Shown here one piece after another: positions 12,462-25,400 of a DNA stretch of 64,000 nucleotides. The notes under the pieces were generated by a model. The model was not told the origin of the DNA. It saw nothing but the letters and a program-made list of their open reading frames with translations, and did not search any database. The stretch spans positions 1,171,001-1,235,000 of the forward strand of contig JBAMJR010000154.1 in assembly GCA_038501785.1 (NCBI GenBank), in the 5' to 3' direction. This DNA is from Myoxocephalus aenaeus (lineage: Eukaryota > Chordata > Actinopteri > Perciformes > Cottidae). Position 1 is the first letter of the stretch. The number at the start of each line of letters is the position of its first letter. Both the position numbers and the translations under genes were made by a program.

Positions 12462-15240
12462 CACACGGATTGCCATGTCCATTTTACCTTCATCGCAGAC
12501 AGGACGGCTGTTGCCTATGCACAATAAGGTGTGAAGAGAAACATCCGTGTGCAGGGATACGAGCGACTACAGAGCTAAAGGATGGCCCGATGCCCAGCAA
12601 CCCTGCCGAGGTTCTGTGGCACTGCCACACGGTCATCCATCCATGGAAACATCCTGTAGGATCACCTTCATTGTGCTTGTGGAAGCTGGGTTGTCAGTGC
12701 AACAATCGTACCACTCCCGTGTAGATATTTCTTCCGCTCCTTTGACTTCTGAGTATGTCCTTGCCTTAAAAAGACACCCATACAAGTCACATGATTTAAC
12801 GCTTTTACGTTGAAGCCATTTGATTTCTGACAGCAGTTTGGGGTAGACTAGTCTATGAAGTAGACCTTTTGATTACCTACGAATACCTATTTGCATGTTT
12901 AGAGAGCAGCTTTCACTGGCATAAAGCCGCATTTACTATATCATCAATCATTGTAGAAAATAGGTATTTTTATAAAATATCTTGGACTCAGAATTTAGTG
13001 AAATAGCATTATGTGAATTGGCAGATTTTATTTATTTTTGCCTTTTTTAATACTGTTGAATCTGTGTGATAGCAGTACTTTCTCTCGGGAAACAACTAAT
13101 TTAAAATGAATCTCAACTGCAGCAGAGTCAGTATGGCGACCATAGATGGAGTTATTAATGGATATTTTCAAATAGCGGCTCTCAAAAGCTGATAATAGTG
13201 TGGAAGAAGAAGTAGGGATCAAAATGTAAATCCTATTCCAGTGTTTTGGACATGTGATGCAGGAGACACCTACAACTTTCACAAAATGTTTTCTTCTTGA
13301 AGCGGTCCACACAGATCTGTTATGGATTCCAGTTTCGCCTCACAGTGGAGATTCTGTGTAAATAGAGGGTCAACCTCACCCTGCCCCACTGTCTAAGTTT
13401 AAACATTGTTACATGAAACCACCTCCTTTTGAATCACATGGTTACATAAATACACACATAGCTCCCTCCATATATAGCACACCGTGTATAATGGACCCTT
13501 GCACATAAAACACTTATCTAAATCAAAGGTCAGATAATGTATTAGGTTGTACAGGTTGTAAAGCCCTCAAAGACGCTTTATATGTAGACTTGACAGTGAA
13601 ACATGAGGACAACATTCACATATTTTGTATTTTAAAAAAATGTAATAAATGTACATTCTTGTTCTGAATAACAACCAAAATTTGAAATGAGATGAAACAA
13701 AACAAAGAAAAGAAAAAAAACTATTACCATCAACTGTATGGTATTGTCCTTAATTGAACACCTACTTTATTAATCAATCACAAAAAAGGAATACATTTTC
13801 TTTTGATAAATGAATGAATTATTTAATTATGTCAGCACTCTCAAAACTCATTCAGCCAAAAGTAAACAGTTATTCCAATATAAAAACATCAGAGCCACCT
13901 ACAGGTCACGCCATGAAAACGCCATTCTGGAGGTCAAAAATATAAATATTTCCTTAAATGTTTTAGATATTTAAAGCTAAACAAGTTAATACAGTAACAA
14001 TTTTACAGTTCAATAATTAAAATGTGTGTGATTTCCCCAGAGACCGTACTGCTACATTCTGGGCTTCTGCACAGCACCAGTTACCTATTTGCCGTTTGTG
14101 TATTTATTGCAAAGCAGATTAGCTTAAATGTTTTAACTATTGTCCTCCTTTTGCGTTACAGAGTTAGGAAATATAATTAAAATCAACCCCGAACACAAAC
14201 AAGTAGTCACGCAATGTCCACACCTTGTGTTTGAGCATATTCAAGTTGATTCCCCTCGTACAGGACCGCAGGGGGAGGACACCGAAGGAAGAAAAAGAGG
14301 GGATATAAATATGGAGGATGAAAACTATGTGGAGCAAATCCATCATGTGTGCACTGTTCATACGGTACTGTGTAGATTACAAACCAAAAAGGTAGAACTG
14401 CTTTGCATCCACATCTTTTGTTTTATGTACTTAATGTACTTTAATTTTACCCCCGATCACAAACTCAATGCTAGAACTTGTCAGCGTCAGTTTCACTTGC
14501 TGTGCCTTAATGCATTTATTAATGCCTCACAAACACAATACTGATAGGAATCCCCATGCAAAGAAGGTATGCCATTAAAACACATGATCCAGTCTCCACC
14601 TGCCTGCAGATGATACATTGTACTGAGAGCGTTGAGGGTTTAGCTGGAGACTAAATGTCTCGTCTAAGGTCTTAAAGGGAGACGGTTTGACTGTAAAATG
14701 CTTGCAGATAGTCTGCACTGCGACTCCAACATGTAACCAATACATTTTGGTTATCACTGTAAATACAGCATATTTAGAAGATGGGTCACTACTTAAAAAG
14801 CTGATTCCTTTTTCCTCCTACATCAGTGATTTTTTTATTTATTTTTAACAAGACACAGCCGTTGTGTGAAGAGGTAACAGCAATGCTTTGCATAGTGTTT
14901 GGTGTCATAGAGTCTGACTGGTATGAACAAAAAATAATCATGAAAACCTTTTCATGCTTTCTTCATCCACTGTTGCACCTGCATGTCTAGACAATTTAGC
15001 CTGCCAATGAATATTGCAGATGCCTTACCAAAAAAATAAGTTTTTTTGTTCAATTGGACTTTTTGTTTTGCTTTGGACTGACATGGGACCCAAAGCAGTG
15101 TCAGCTCAGTTTCTTTCAAATCTATTTCCTGATGGCTACCTTCTAAAGTGCAATTTTAACAAAGTACATATCTTTCCATGAACACTGTACACTGCTGCTA
15201 CATAGTGCTTGTTCTAATAAAACTGTAAAACTCAACGGGT
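12462..15240 (+). other. osbpl6: osbpl6 3'UTR (probable)
   Basis: About 2.8 kb of AT-rich sequence follows the osbpl6 stop with no further exon. An AATAAA hexamer near 13643 and a better-placed one at 15216-15221 are candidate polyadenylation signals. The latter is followed by a GT-rich stretch near 15238-15255, as expected of a cleavage region. A transcript end near 15235-15245 is an inference. Open frames inside, such as 14140-14544, show no domain or family resemblance. Confidence 0.6.
15216..15221 (+). other. osbpl6: Polyadenylation signal, osbpl6
   Basis: AATAAA is followed about 20-30 bases later by a GT-rich element (GAGGAGTGTGTGGTTT). This is the usual layout for a vertebrate poly(A) site. 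Confidence 0.6.
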
Positions 15241-15249
15241 GAGGAGTGT

Positions 15250-16838
15250 GTGGTTTATTTGCAAAACACAAGTTGTTGCAGGTTCAATGCTGCCATCAGT
15301 CAGAATGATCAAACAAGACTTTCCAGCAGGTTGTCAGTTAACATAAAAGGTCAAACTATGTAGCTGCTATCAATTAATGTAATGCTCTATTTTTTATTCA
15401 TATCAAGTTTACCATTAATGTAATATAATTAAAAATATAATTAAAAAAAACTGACCGACAAGTAATCTGCATTATTTTATCATTCTATTTGTCTAGAAAC
15501 AAGTTGAATGCAATTATGTTGAGTATAAATGCATATTGTTTATTACCATGTAGACCACAAAAGTATCATAATTTAAATCACAATATTAGTCGGAAAAATT
15601 ATGTTCCTATAAATTATTTCGAGCTAATCCGTTCTCAAACAAAAACAACTGCTTGGCTCTATAAACACTAGTTGGTGAACAACAATAACATCGGTTGGTA
15701 CGATTGATATGCACCTTTTTGTCTCTTAGTTATTAAACCGCTCAAATCAAGATTACATCAGTGCACAGGCCCTGAACTAATACAGCAAGACATGCAGCCT
15801 CATGAAGTGATGGCCGTCAGGTGGTCGGCTCTCACGAGAGACGTTGCGTTCAATGCACGCGGCTCCTTCAGCAGAAATCTGTTTAATTGTACGAGCATTA
15901 ACCGAAACAGACACTTGTTGACATTAAGTGTTTGGTTTATTTTCTTGATTCACACACATGTTGCTGCTCTCCACCAGGGATGTGTTTATAGAGCGGATGA
16001 CAGCAGTCTGTAAACGTATTAAATATATCACAAGGTATTATGAGGCACACTACAAAAAAAAAAAATGGCAACAGACCAGAAGGATGGGGATATGAAGTAA
16101 TATGTTATATCTATTTTGAGTATTAATCAGATACAGACAGCAGGGGTTGTACTGTAGATTGCATACCGACTGATGGAGAATGGAACTGGGGAAAACTAAT
16201 TTGACTTGTACATAGATCAAAATGCAGACTATCCTTTCAAATGATTTCACTTTTACGACTTACTTTATTTTAGAGTTGAAGCAAATTAAAAGTGTAAGCT
16301 CTTCTATTGGCTCAAAACAGCGCAATATAATGCTACTGTGGTAAGAAAAAGGGAAAAAATGAAGAGAACTGGAACCTAAAAACATCTGCATCCTGACTAG
16401 AAAAGGGCGGAAACAAGTCCCAATAAAGCAAGACAACAAATGCATAAACTCATTCCGTAAAAATGTAATGTGGAAGTGCTTCATATTATTCACTGCTCCT
16501 ATCTCATTTACACATATGCATTTGCTTAAATATAGTATGTTGTACACTCAAGTAGTATTCTAACAACCTGAAGACATTTCATTTCTATTTTATTCTTAAT
16601 AATGAGAAAGTTTGTCACCTCACAAATACTGCTCGTACTGATTTAAGTCACTGCACGTAGAGTTATTATGGATCATGATCTGCTTTGTGATGCACAGACT
16701 TATAAAAATATACCTTGACCTTATAGCATCCACTGGCAGGGAGACTAGTGGGAAGTACAATCTACAGCATCATCATGATTGGACATCAGCTGGTATATGT
16801 GACGAGACAGGGCGAAGCAGACGTTGACGGTGGAGGTT
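15250..16838. other. Convergent intergenic region and prkra 3'UTR
   Basis: This region lies between the 3' ends of osbpl6 (plus) and prkra (minus). The upper part is presumably prkra 3'UTR. TTTATT hexamers on the plus strand near 16263 and 16589 read as AATAAA on the minus strand and could end that transcript. I see no gene or clear mobile element. Confidence 0.5.
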
Positions 16839-19800
16839 TTACTTGGTGGAGGCCATGATCTTGATGTACTGAAGGGCGCTGTGTGCTGCGTCGTTGTGAG
16901 CGTTGCTACAGGAAATGCCGGTGCCGTGGCACACGGTGATCGGGGAGGTGGACAGCTCCGCCAGGCACTGGTACTGGCCGTTCACCGTCAGCTCATCTGC
17001 AAAGTACAACAGCAAGCGTTACACCCTCGACACGACCCGCAAAGATACAGAAATGTAGTGATTTCTTAGTGGGATTCCCATTCAGCTAATTGCGCTTCCT
17101 CCCGTCCTTCAACCCAGGAATCGGTCCAGAGGATGTTCCAAACCACATTTTTGACAAAGATTTGTGGTAAGAATACCCATTAAACGCATTTATAGTCAGT
17201 CATTATCTCTCTGTAAAGTAGTTTTCATTTTTAGTGGCATTTAATTCAGAGGTCTAATACGTTACTGCAAATGCAACTAATTATAGACGTCATTTAGAGT
17301 ATTTACGGCTGGTTTTATTAATTCCTCACAGCCGCTTTGTTCCGTCAATGATAAACACATTTTAACCGTCTACTGGTTTTGTTCTATCGATATATCTACT
17401 ATCAGTATTGGAGCCACAGTCAACTCGGCATCAGGCGTTTTCCCCTTTGAGCTGACCCAAGTGAGAGGAGGAAAGCGCCCAAGCAACACTAATGCAGTGT
17501 GTGTGTTTTCTTACCAATGTTTAAGTATGTGGCCTCAAAGCCCTGCTCCATGGACAGCTCCAACATCATCTGAATATAGTCTGTGTTGGGAATGCTCAGT
17601 GGGTTTCTTCTCAGTGAAGAAATAGTCTCCGCTGATGAGTTCCTTAAGTTCTCAAATCGGACGCTTGGTTTAGGCGTCTGAATAATGAAATGTAACACAA
17701 AAAATTTACACACAATTTAAAGACTTTTAACTGTAAGAGGATGCGCTAAGAAATGTTGCAACTGCCTCCAGTGGTCTCTTCAGACAAGTGAAAAATATTT
17801 GACTGACCCATGTGATTTCAGAACAGCCCGACAGACTTTGAAGTTTTAACACCATTTTCTCGGCAGCTGCCTTTTTCGCTCCCTTTTTTGAATTTCCTAC
17901 AGCTGTCGAAAAAAAAACACGAGACAAGAAGAGATTAACAGCAGGATGAACGACAACACAAAATGGCAGCCACTCTGATCGATTTCACACAAATGTCTCA
18001 GAAGCAGCCGTACACTTCTCTGACAGGGACTCCAGCCTACAGGTAACAGTGAACTCTCTCTTGTGTGGCGGACCAGCCTCCATTAAAACGGTGTATTCAG
18101 GAAGACGCCATCCTCTCTGCAATGCTAACTCCTGCAATGAAAAAGAAGACAAAGTAATGACAATTAGGGGAAAGGTTTTTTATTTCAAAAATACTTGTTG
18201 TGCATACAACACAGGACATATTGCTATTGCTGCAAGCCACTTTCCATTGCGGGTTAATAAACACACTCAATGTTTAACCCCGGGAAGAAAATACATTCAT
18301 TCTTTAATCTGAAAATCTTCAAATACATAAAACACGAAAATGTGCTAATATACGATCACAGACACACACACGTAACATACCTGCAGTATCCCCACTGAGT
18401 TGGGATGGTTGTTTGTTTCTGCTACAACACCGTTGCTCTCAGACTTCACAGGAGCGCTGCTGTTGAGGATTACATCACAGCGGTTACCAACCACAGCTGC
18501 ATCCAATCAAAACTAAATTGGGTCATTTCATGTCTGTTTTGCAACAATGCAAAAGCTCATAAGAGACAAGAGCTTTGACGGACACAACTTATTGCTGCAC
18601 CTAATGATTATTTTCATTATCAACTAATCTGCAGATTTCTTTCTTCATTAATCATCTCAGAAAGTTATAATTGACCAAAGACCAAGCAGATACATTCAAA
18701 TTGTAAAGTGTAACTCAAAGTCTAAAAGCCGAATACATTTAGTTCACGATCACAGAAGACAAATATTCCCATTTGAGATTTTTTTTTAAACTATTAATCG
18801 ATTATAATATTTATTGCCAATCAATTTAATTTCAATAATAATTTCAGCTCCACTCACACTTTGCCAGCATCTATCTGCAGAATATTGAGGGCAGCCTCTG
18901 CAGCCTGGTGTTTAGCAGCCTTTTTACTAGGACCTTGACCTGGAAAAACAATACAATCACACACACAAAACTACAGATTATGTAATACATTAAAAATAGC
19001 ATTTTTACAGTCAGATATCACCATGACCTCAAGTCACTAAAAAAATAAATATGGTGTATTCTGGAAAATAAAAGGTCAACCTATGCTACTGGAAAGGACA
19101 TAAAATAACACAGACACAAATCTGTCCCTTTTCAAGAGCATACTGTTGTTTGAAGATGGCAGATGTAAAAGACAGGGTTATTTATTGTCACCTTCACACG
19201 CACATCTTTGCAAATGCTTTTCATCCGCTTCTCTGGACCTGCACTATTCTATCCCTGAAGCGAGATACCTCAGTTAAAAAACAAGGCATAGAGAGGATAT
19301 ACTTAAGAGTACACTGCAGCAACAGACACAACTGAAGCAGTGGTGACAAATAATACGTTGAAAGCCGGAGCGCTCTTGCTGAATGATCAATGTATGACTT
19401 TTCAAGTCAAATTAAAAGGCTTCATCCAGTGGCGGGCCGCCATCAGCACAGCAGCAGGTGGGACAGTGACTCACCTGTGCAGCCGACTTCTCCGATCTTC
19501 AGGCTGAAGACAAAGTGGGGTTGGTGAGCCTCTCCTTCAGCCTTCTCCATCATGTACACGGGAAGGTTGCCGCTTTTGGTGCCATATTCATGCAGGATTT
19601 GTATCGGCGTCTTCCTGGGATTGGTCCTCTGCAGTTCATGTATATTCAAGCTGTATGGAACAAGCGCCACAAACCGTTAACCGAGACCAGATGAACTGGT
19701 GGTTGCTAGTGGACGGCTGCAGTAAACCGTCTGAGCTGCAGATCAGTCAAGTTTACAGACCACATATAATGAATGCCAAAGGCAAAACCAATAAAATAAT

Positions 19801-20926
19801 ATTTTTTTGTAATACAGTATATAGCTCACTGACAACAACTGCCTGCTGCTGATGGGGCTTAAGTCCAGTTTGGTCTCAGACAGGCCTTGAAAAACAAATG
19901 TTGTTCAAGGCATCAAGGCTGTTCTGCTGTGAAACTGACAAATGCTCAAGGTCTCAGTCCTCTATGCACATGTTTTGTGCGTCTGTAATAATGCAGACTT
20001 GTGAGAATTTCCCACAATTTGTAACCCTCTAATGTTAAACAATGAAATTACATGGCAAGTCTATAAGCATTAAAACAACTAAACATTGAAGGAGCAAGAA
20101 CAAGTTTACATGAACATCGTTGGCCTCTGAAGCATAATTGTGTTCACTTGAAATGGAATGTGATTTGATCAGATGTTTCTGATACAGGCTATTATCATCA
20201 TCATAATCGTCACAGGGATATTTAAATTCAAAATGTTCTCTTCTACTTCTTTTTTATACTGGTGCAATTAAAAAAAAAAAAAAAAAAGCATACCTTCATA
20301 TTCTATAAACTTCCCAGCCCGAACCACCATTTAATTTCATTAAACTGCATATGAAATGTTAGCCTCGCTCTTTACTAACCACAGAAACGCTTTCGCCTCA
20401 GCCTCCCTGCACATTTCCACTGAACACTCTATGAAGTTGATTTAATTAACTGAGGTCTGCTTGTAGTTGCTGAGGTGGACAATGAAGAAAGTATTGCTGA
20501 AAGTTTGAATACATCATTTACAAAGGGGAAAATACCAACAAACATACAACGTAGAGGATATAATTGAGAAATCAAACATATTAAACACGAGAAAAGAGGG
20601 AGAGGAAAGTCAAGAACGCTATGAGGAGGAATATGAAGCACTGTTTTCAACTGGACACAGTTTTTTGGACAAATGACAATAAAATACATTAAATACACTG
20701 AAGTGTGTTTTTTGCGCTGAGCTGATGATTTGCAAGAAACAATGAGGTAGTTTCCAAAAATCAAAAGCGGGTGTATATGTATATGATACATTATTACAAT
20801 AATCTCAGCCTGTTAAATGCTGTCAGCGTGTTGTTGTATATTTACGGCACACTTTGAACGTAGCATGAGTAATAAATCAACAAACCTCGTGTCCGCGGAG
20901 GCTGACTGATATCCTTCTTGAGACAT
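16839..20926 (-). CDS. prkra: PRKRA/PACT, dsRNA-binding activator of PKR
   Basis: PACT binds double-stranded RNA, activates the kinase PKR under stress, assists RIG-I-type sensing and partners Dicer. Eight coding exons read high to low: 20886-20926, 19475-19626, 18858-18939, 18381-18459, 18014-18131, 17808-17902, 17515-17677 and 16839-16996. They total 888 nt, or 295 aa (human 313). The start is MSQEGYQSASADTR, like the human MSQ start. Three dsRNA-binding domains are visible: KTPIQILHEYGT to AALNILQ (about 19-88), ELALQRGWRLPEY to MVLKLQ (about 119-183), and SIPNTDYIQMMLE to ALQYIKIM (about 215-292). The first two carry the SKK-x-AK-x-x-AAE RNA-contact helix. The third is the partner-binding domain and has the human-like CLAELSTSPITVCHG. 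The acceptor of the second exon needs the distal of two AGs. Confidence 0.95.
18381..18459 (-). other. prkra: prkra exon 4 with tandem NAGNAG acceptor
   Basis: This exon encodes the linker between dsRNA-binding domains 1 and 2 (SAPVKSESNGVVAETNNHPN). The transcript-strand sequence CTCAACAGCAG offers two acceptors three bases apart, with exon starts at 18459 or 18456. Both keep the frame and differ by one residue (VSAPV or VAPV). Confidence 0.75.
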
Positions 20927-21940
20927 GTTTACACTGTTCTGTCGTTTTGTTTGCGAGCTGATTAAAGATTATATTGCGGGCAAAACTCAGACACCACTTA
21001 AATATAATATTGTGGGCATCTACTAGTTTTGCTATTATGAAGAACGTGAAATGGCCTGAAAATGCTACCAATTCTTCATTGTAACCTGGCCTGGGAAAAT
21101 ACGGAATGTAACATCATATCAACATCCGGGTCACAAACGGGTCATCTGAAGGGATATGAAGTGTTTACCGCCCCCAGCTGGTGATGGTGGGAAGCTTCTG
21201 CCTCGGAGTCCAAACAGTTTAGGGAGCATTTGTTACCAGATTTCAGTCAATTTAAAACCTCCTCATATGTCATTTTAAAAACACTGGTTATCATATTCAT
21301 TTTTTTATATTCAGAAGAAGCAGCAGCAAAAAAAGAGGAAGAAAATGTAGAATGTTGGTGATGAAAATGTAACGTTTTATTTTGTATTTCTATATGAAAA
21401 TGTGCATTTGAATTTACTATATTATATACAAGTACACAATGTACACGTGTATGTATGAACGTGGATGTCTCTGCTTATAGGATACTATAGGCAGCATGCA
21501 GCCCTTACCTTCATGTGTTTATGTCGTTTTGTTTGTTGATTAACTTTTTTTTTTTAATGGAGTAAAACATAATAATAGTAGAGCCGCAGGTAACACATAT
21601 TTTCCTTTTTAATGAATCTGTCAATTACTTTTTGTATTAACTGATCAATAGTTTGATCAATAAATAAAATTGATTGATTGCTGGAGATTCATTTGCCTTT
21701 ATTGACTACTCAATTAATCAACTAATTCTTTTAGCACTATTTGGTAGATTCACATTTTCAACTTTGCTGCAATTTTGTGGCATTTTAAAAACTTCAAGCT
21801 GAACTCTTCACTGAGAAGAGCTGCATTGAAGACTTAGCAAGTTACAAATGTAATAGACTGGAACAGAATATTTTAAAGGGTGCACATTTACAATCAAAAT
21901 GAATAGAAACTACACAACAGTTTGACAATGGCAGTGCATA
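20927..21940. other. prkra upstream region and casp8 3' flank
   Basis: This is AT-rich sequence between the prkra start and the probable end of the casp8 transcript, with both genes on the minus strand. The prkra promoter must lie just above 20926, but no TATA box or GC-rich core stands out. TTTATT at 21946-21951 (AATAAA on the minus strand) is a candidate casp8 poly(A) signal. Nothing else is recognised. Confidence 0.5.
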
Positions 21941-22436
21941 TATAATTTATTGCATCATTGAAGTTATCATGGATGTGTGACAGCTGTTTGTATACAACCT
22001 TCTACATATTTTCTTTAAATGGTGACAATAATACCATCACATTCATGTCTAAAATTACATTTAAAATGAAATAGAAATAATGACAAGGATGTTGGTTGTT
22101 GTACTTGCATCTGGATCAATGTGAATGATTAGCTCAAACAGTTCATTAAAGTTCAACATTAAAACTGTAAATAGAGGAAGGGAGTTGAACTTGTGTGTAC
22201 ATGTTGTGACTCATACCAGGTATAAAATTAAGAAAAATTGTGACAAATGTCTATATTTCATCAACTGAAGGTCCACTCCCAAGCCTTTTCAGAGCTTTTA
22301 GCCGCACTTCAAGGTGCATTAGAAATGGAGCTGGCTGAGGTGTTGTTGTTATGAAAATACAAGGTAATGTAGGACAAGAACACTTGTGTCTCAGGGATCA
22401 TCTGATGAGTGTCAAGCAGGCAGCAAATTGTTGTCG

Positions 22437-25400
22437 TCAGTGCGGCAGGCTGGGAGGAGCGGCTTCCGGGATCGGAAACACCACTTTCTTCCTCAGAGAG
22501 AACGCTGGTTGAGGCATCTGCTTTCTTACTCTGAAGGAATCAGTCTTCTGGCTAACATCTGCATTTACTTTTGTCAGGATAGACACAAGATCACCACCCC
22601 TGGAAAAAACAAAAGCTACTGTGAAATAGTGAACTAAAAAACTAAGAAAGACACCTATAATTAGATATTCTCTCATCTCAAACATTCCCATATCAAATAA
22701 GTAATTAAATTCATTAAATTCATTTATATTCAAATCACTTACTTTAAGTAAAACTACCAATAACACACATTAAAAAAATACTCTATATATTTCAAGTGTT
22801 AGACCTGCATTCAAAATGTTATTTAAGTAGAGTAGGGAAGTATTAGCGACAAAATGTACTCTGTCGGTGTATATTATCATATTATTATCATTGACACATG
22901 ATTATGTAACCGTTACTTTAATATTGTAGTTTGTGGAGCTAATTTGAACTATTTTTTAATTGTTTATGTATGTTTTCTATGCAAAATATTTGAAATGGAT
23001 GAAGTAAAATGTACAATATTTCCTATTGAAATGTAATGGGTTAGAAGCATAACGTAGCATACAATGGTAATACTCAACTAATACTCACAACATAAAAAAT
23101 GGTACTTATATATAGTACTCGAGTAAATGTACTTTCCACCACTAAAATAGCAATTACATCATCCAACAACATCTGATATTTTGCTTGACTAACCTTGGCA
23201 CCATCTGGACAAGGTTTTGGCACAATGACTGAATAAACCACGTTCCATTTTTCCTGTCTCTGAAAGAGACGAAAGCAGGAACGGTGGCCATTCCCAGCAG
23301 GAAATCTGCATCGCATGGGATGGTATCATCAGGTATACAAGCATCGTTGAAAACAGCACTACCTGCAGGACCATCAGCACAAATGTTGACAGCCTTCTGC
23401 TCGCTGGTGCCCTGGCAGGCCTGGATAAAAAACAGCTTAGGTTTGTCTGCCAAAGAGGCGCACTTTAACCCATTGAAAGGTTCCTTCAGCGCCTTAATGT
23501 CGACGGTGCAGCCGTCCACGCCGTACACACATCCCTCCGTGCCGTGGCTGAGAATGCAGCATACCACACAGTCCATCTCACTATGGTTTCTGCTGCCGAG
23601 CTCCCGCACCACAGACAGCATCTCCTCACTCTTACAGTCCCTCTTTATCTCGACTGCGAAGCCGAGCCACGCAAACACTTTGTGCAGACACTCTGGAAGA
23701 CACACAGTTACACGTAAACATGCAGCAATAGGCCTGCATACAGACTGAGCACCAGTTTGCACCAATTACATATCAGCGTACCTTCATCCAGTAAGGTCCC
23801 TTCCCGCTTTTGGAGAGCATACATGGTTTGAGTAAAGTTGTAGTTGTTTACTATCAAGCAAATCCCCCTCTTTGCTGCAGTCATAGGATATATTCCCAAA
23901 GCCTACAGGGGAAAACCGAGACAGAATTCAGTGTAATGCATTTTGATACAATTATGTACTTTTTTTGCACGTAACACGTAAACAATAGCTGTTCTTCTTC
24001 ACAGCACACACAGTGCCACATTACTCATTACTTGAGCAAATGTACTTGGAGAAGAAATAATAACCCCTCAAACACACACCTCAATGTTTGTGTTGGTATT
24101 CCGAGACATCTGTGTTTCAGAGGAGGTCTTGTCTTCTTGAGCATCGACCTTCACTATGGAACAGACGATTACGGGAAAAAATTACATTTGAATAATTAAA
24201 AGGTCTGACATTTATGTCACTTCATCACAGCTTGAGACAGAAGCGACTTACAAATGATTTTCAAGGAGGCACGGCGGCTTGTTTCAGTGTTCAAACCACT
24301 CAATTCAAGCGACAGGGCCACGCAGTCATCTTCACCATGAAACACATTTTGCAAATCTAGAAAACAAGAGGAGTCAGAGTAAATCCATCCACTGCACTTA
24401 CAATGTCTCAATTGTGACACACAGCACATGACTCACCCACAGAGGTGTTGGAAGTGTTCATGTTGTACTGTGTGTGACAGAAATGTTCATTAACACACAA
24501 AATATGTCAAATTGTATTTGTCATATAACCTTTAATGACACATTCTCACCTCAGCCAACGGTGCAAATTCTTCTGAGAAGAAAAAAGTAACAAAATGCTT
24601 AGAAATACAATACAGTGTTGAATGTAAGTGCAATTTTTCTAGCATTATAATTTGACATGTTTGAGAGTAAGAAAAAACATTATGATATTTAAAGTAAATA
24701 TCGATGCAAAATCTGCCATTTGGAAGAAAATAATCCATTGCCTAAGTGTGTTGTTTATTAGTTTTTTTAACTAATTATGTCACACTATGTAATATTTATG
24801 AGGGACGCTATAATTCAAAGAAAAGTACTTTAAACACAGATATACCACAACATCAAAATGATCTTAAAACATCTTTTTACCTGGCAGTTCACCCGAGGAA
24901 GTCCTCTGTGGATTTAAAGATTGAGGGGCCTAATAACAAACAGAAAAAACAGACAAATTGCAAATTGTAAGCAAATGGCTACCCAGATAGGATAAAGTGT
25001 AAGTAACACGATGTGTGTAACTGCATGTCAATGTGGCAATCAAATGCTGGTAGAAATCTGTCACAGAAACTCAGGGGGTTCAAAGCAATATCAAAGAACG
25101 TACCTGGTTTGGTGCCAGAGGGTACGACTTCGACCTCGGTCGGCCTGATTCTTGAGCTACAGAACTGGTGTGAGTCCCTGTAGTTAGAACTGGCAGGTTA
25201 ACCAATAGTGTTGTTATTTACAGACAGGGTGATCAGCAAATATTTAGCTGGAAGTGAAAGATGAAATATATGCAGCGCGAGAGATGAACTGTTCCAGCAT
25301 CATCATGCTCCTCTCTTCATCTGTGGGGACTCAACACAAGTCCCCACATTGTAAATTATTACACTTTAGAGTTCAGACTTTGTTAAGGTAAGGCTTGGGG

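Noticed and set aside
14140..14544. 134-aa plus-strand frame downstream of osbpl6
   Set aside because: It lies in the long 3'UTR and shows no domain, codon bias or homology that I recognise.
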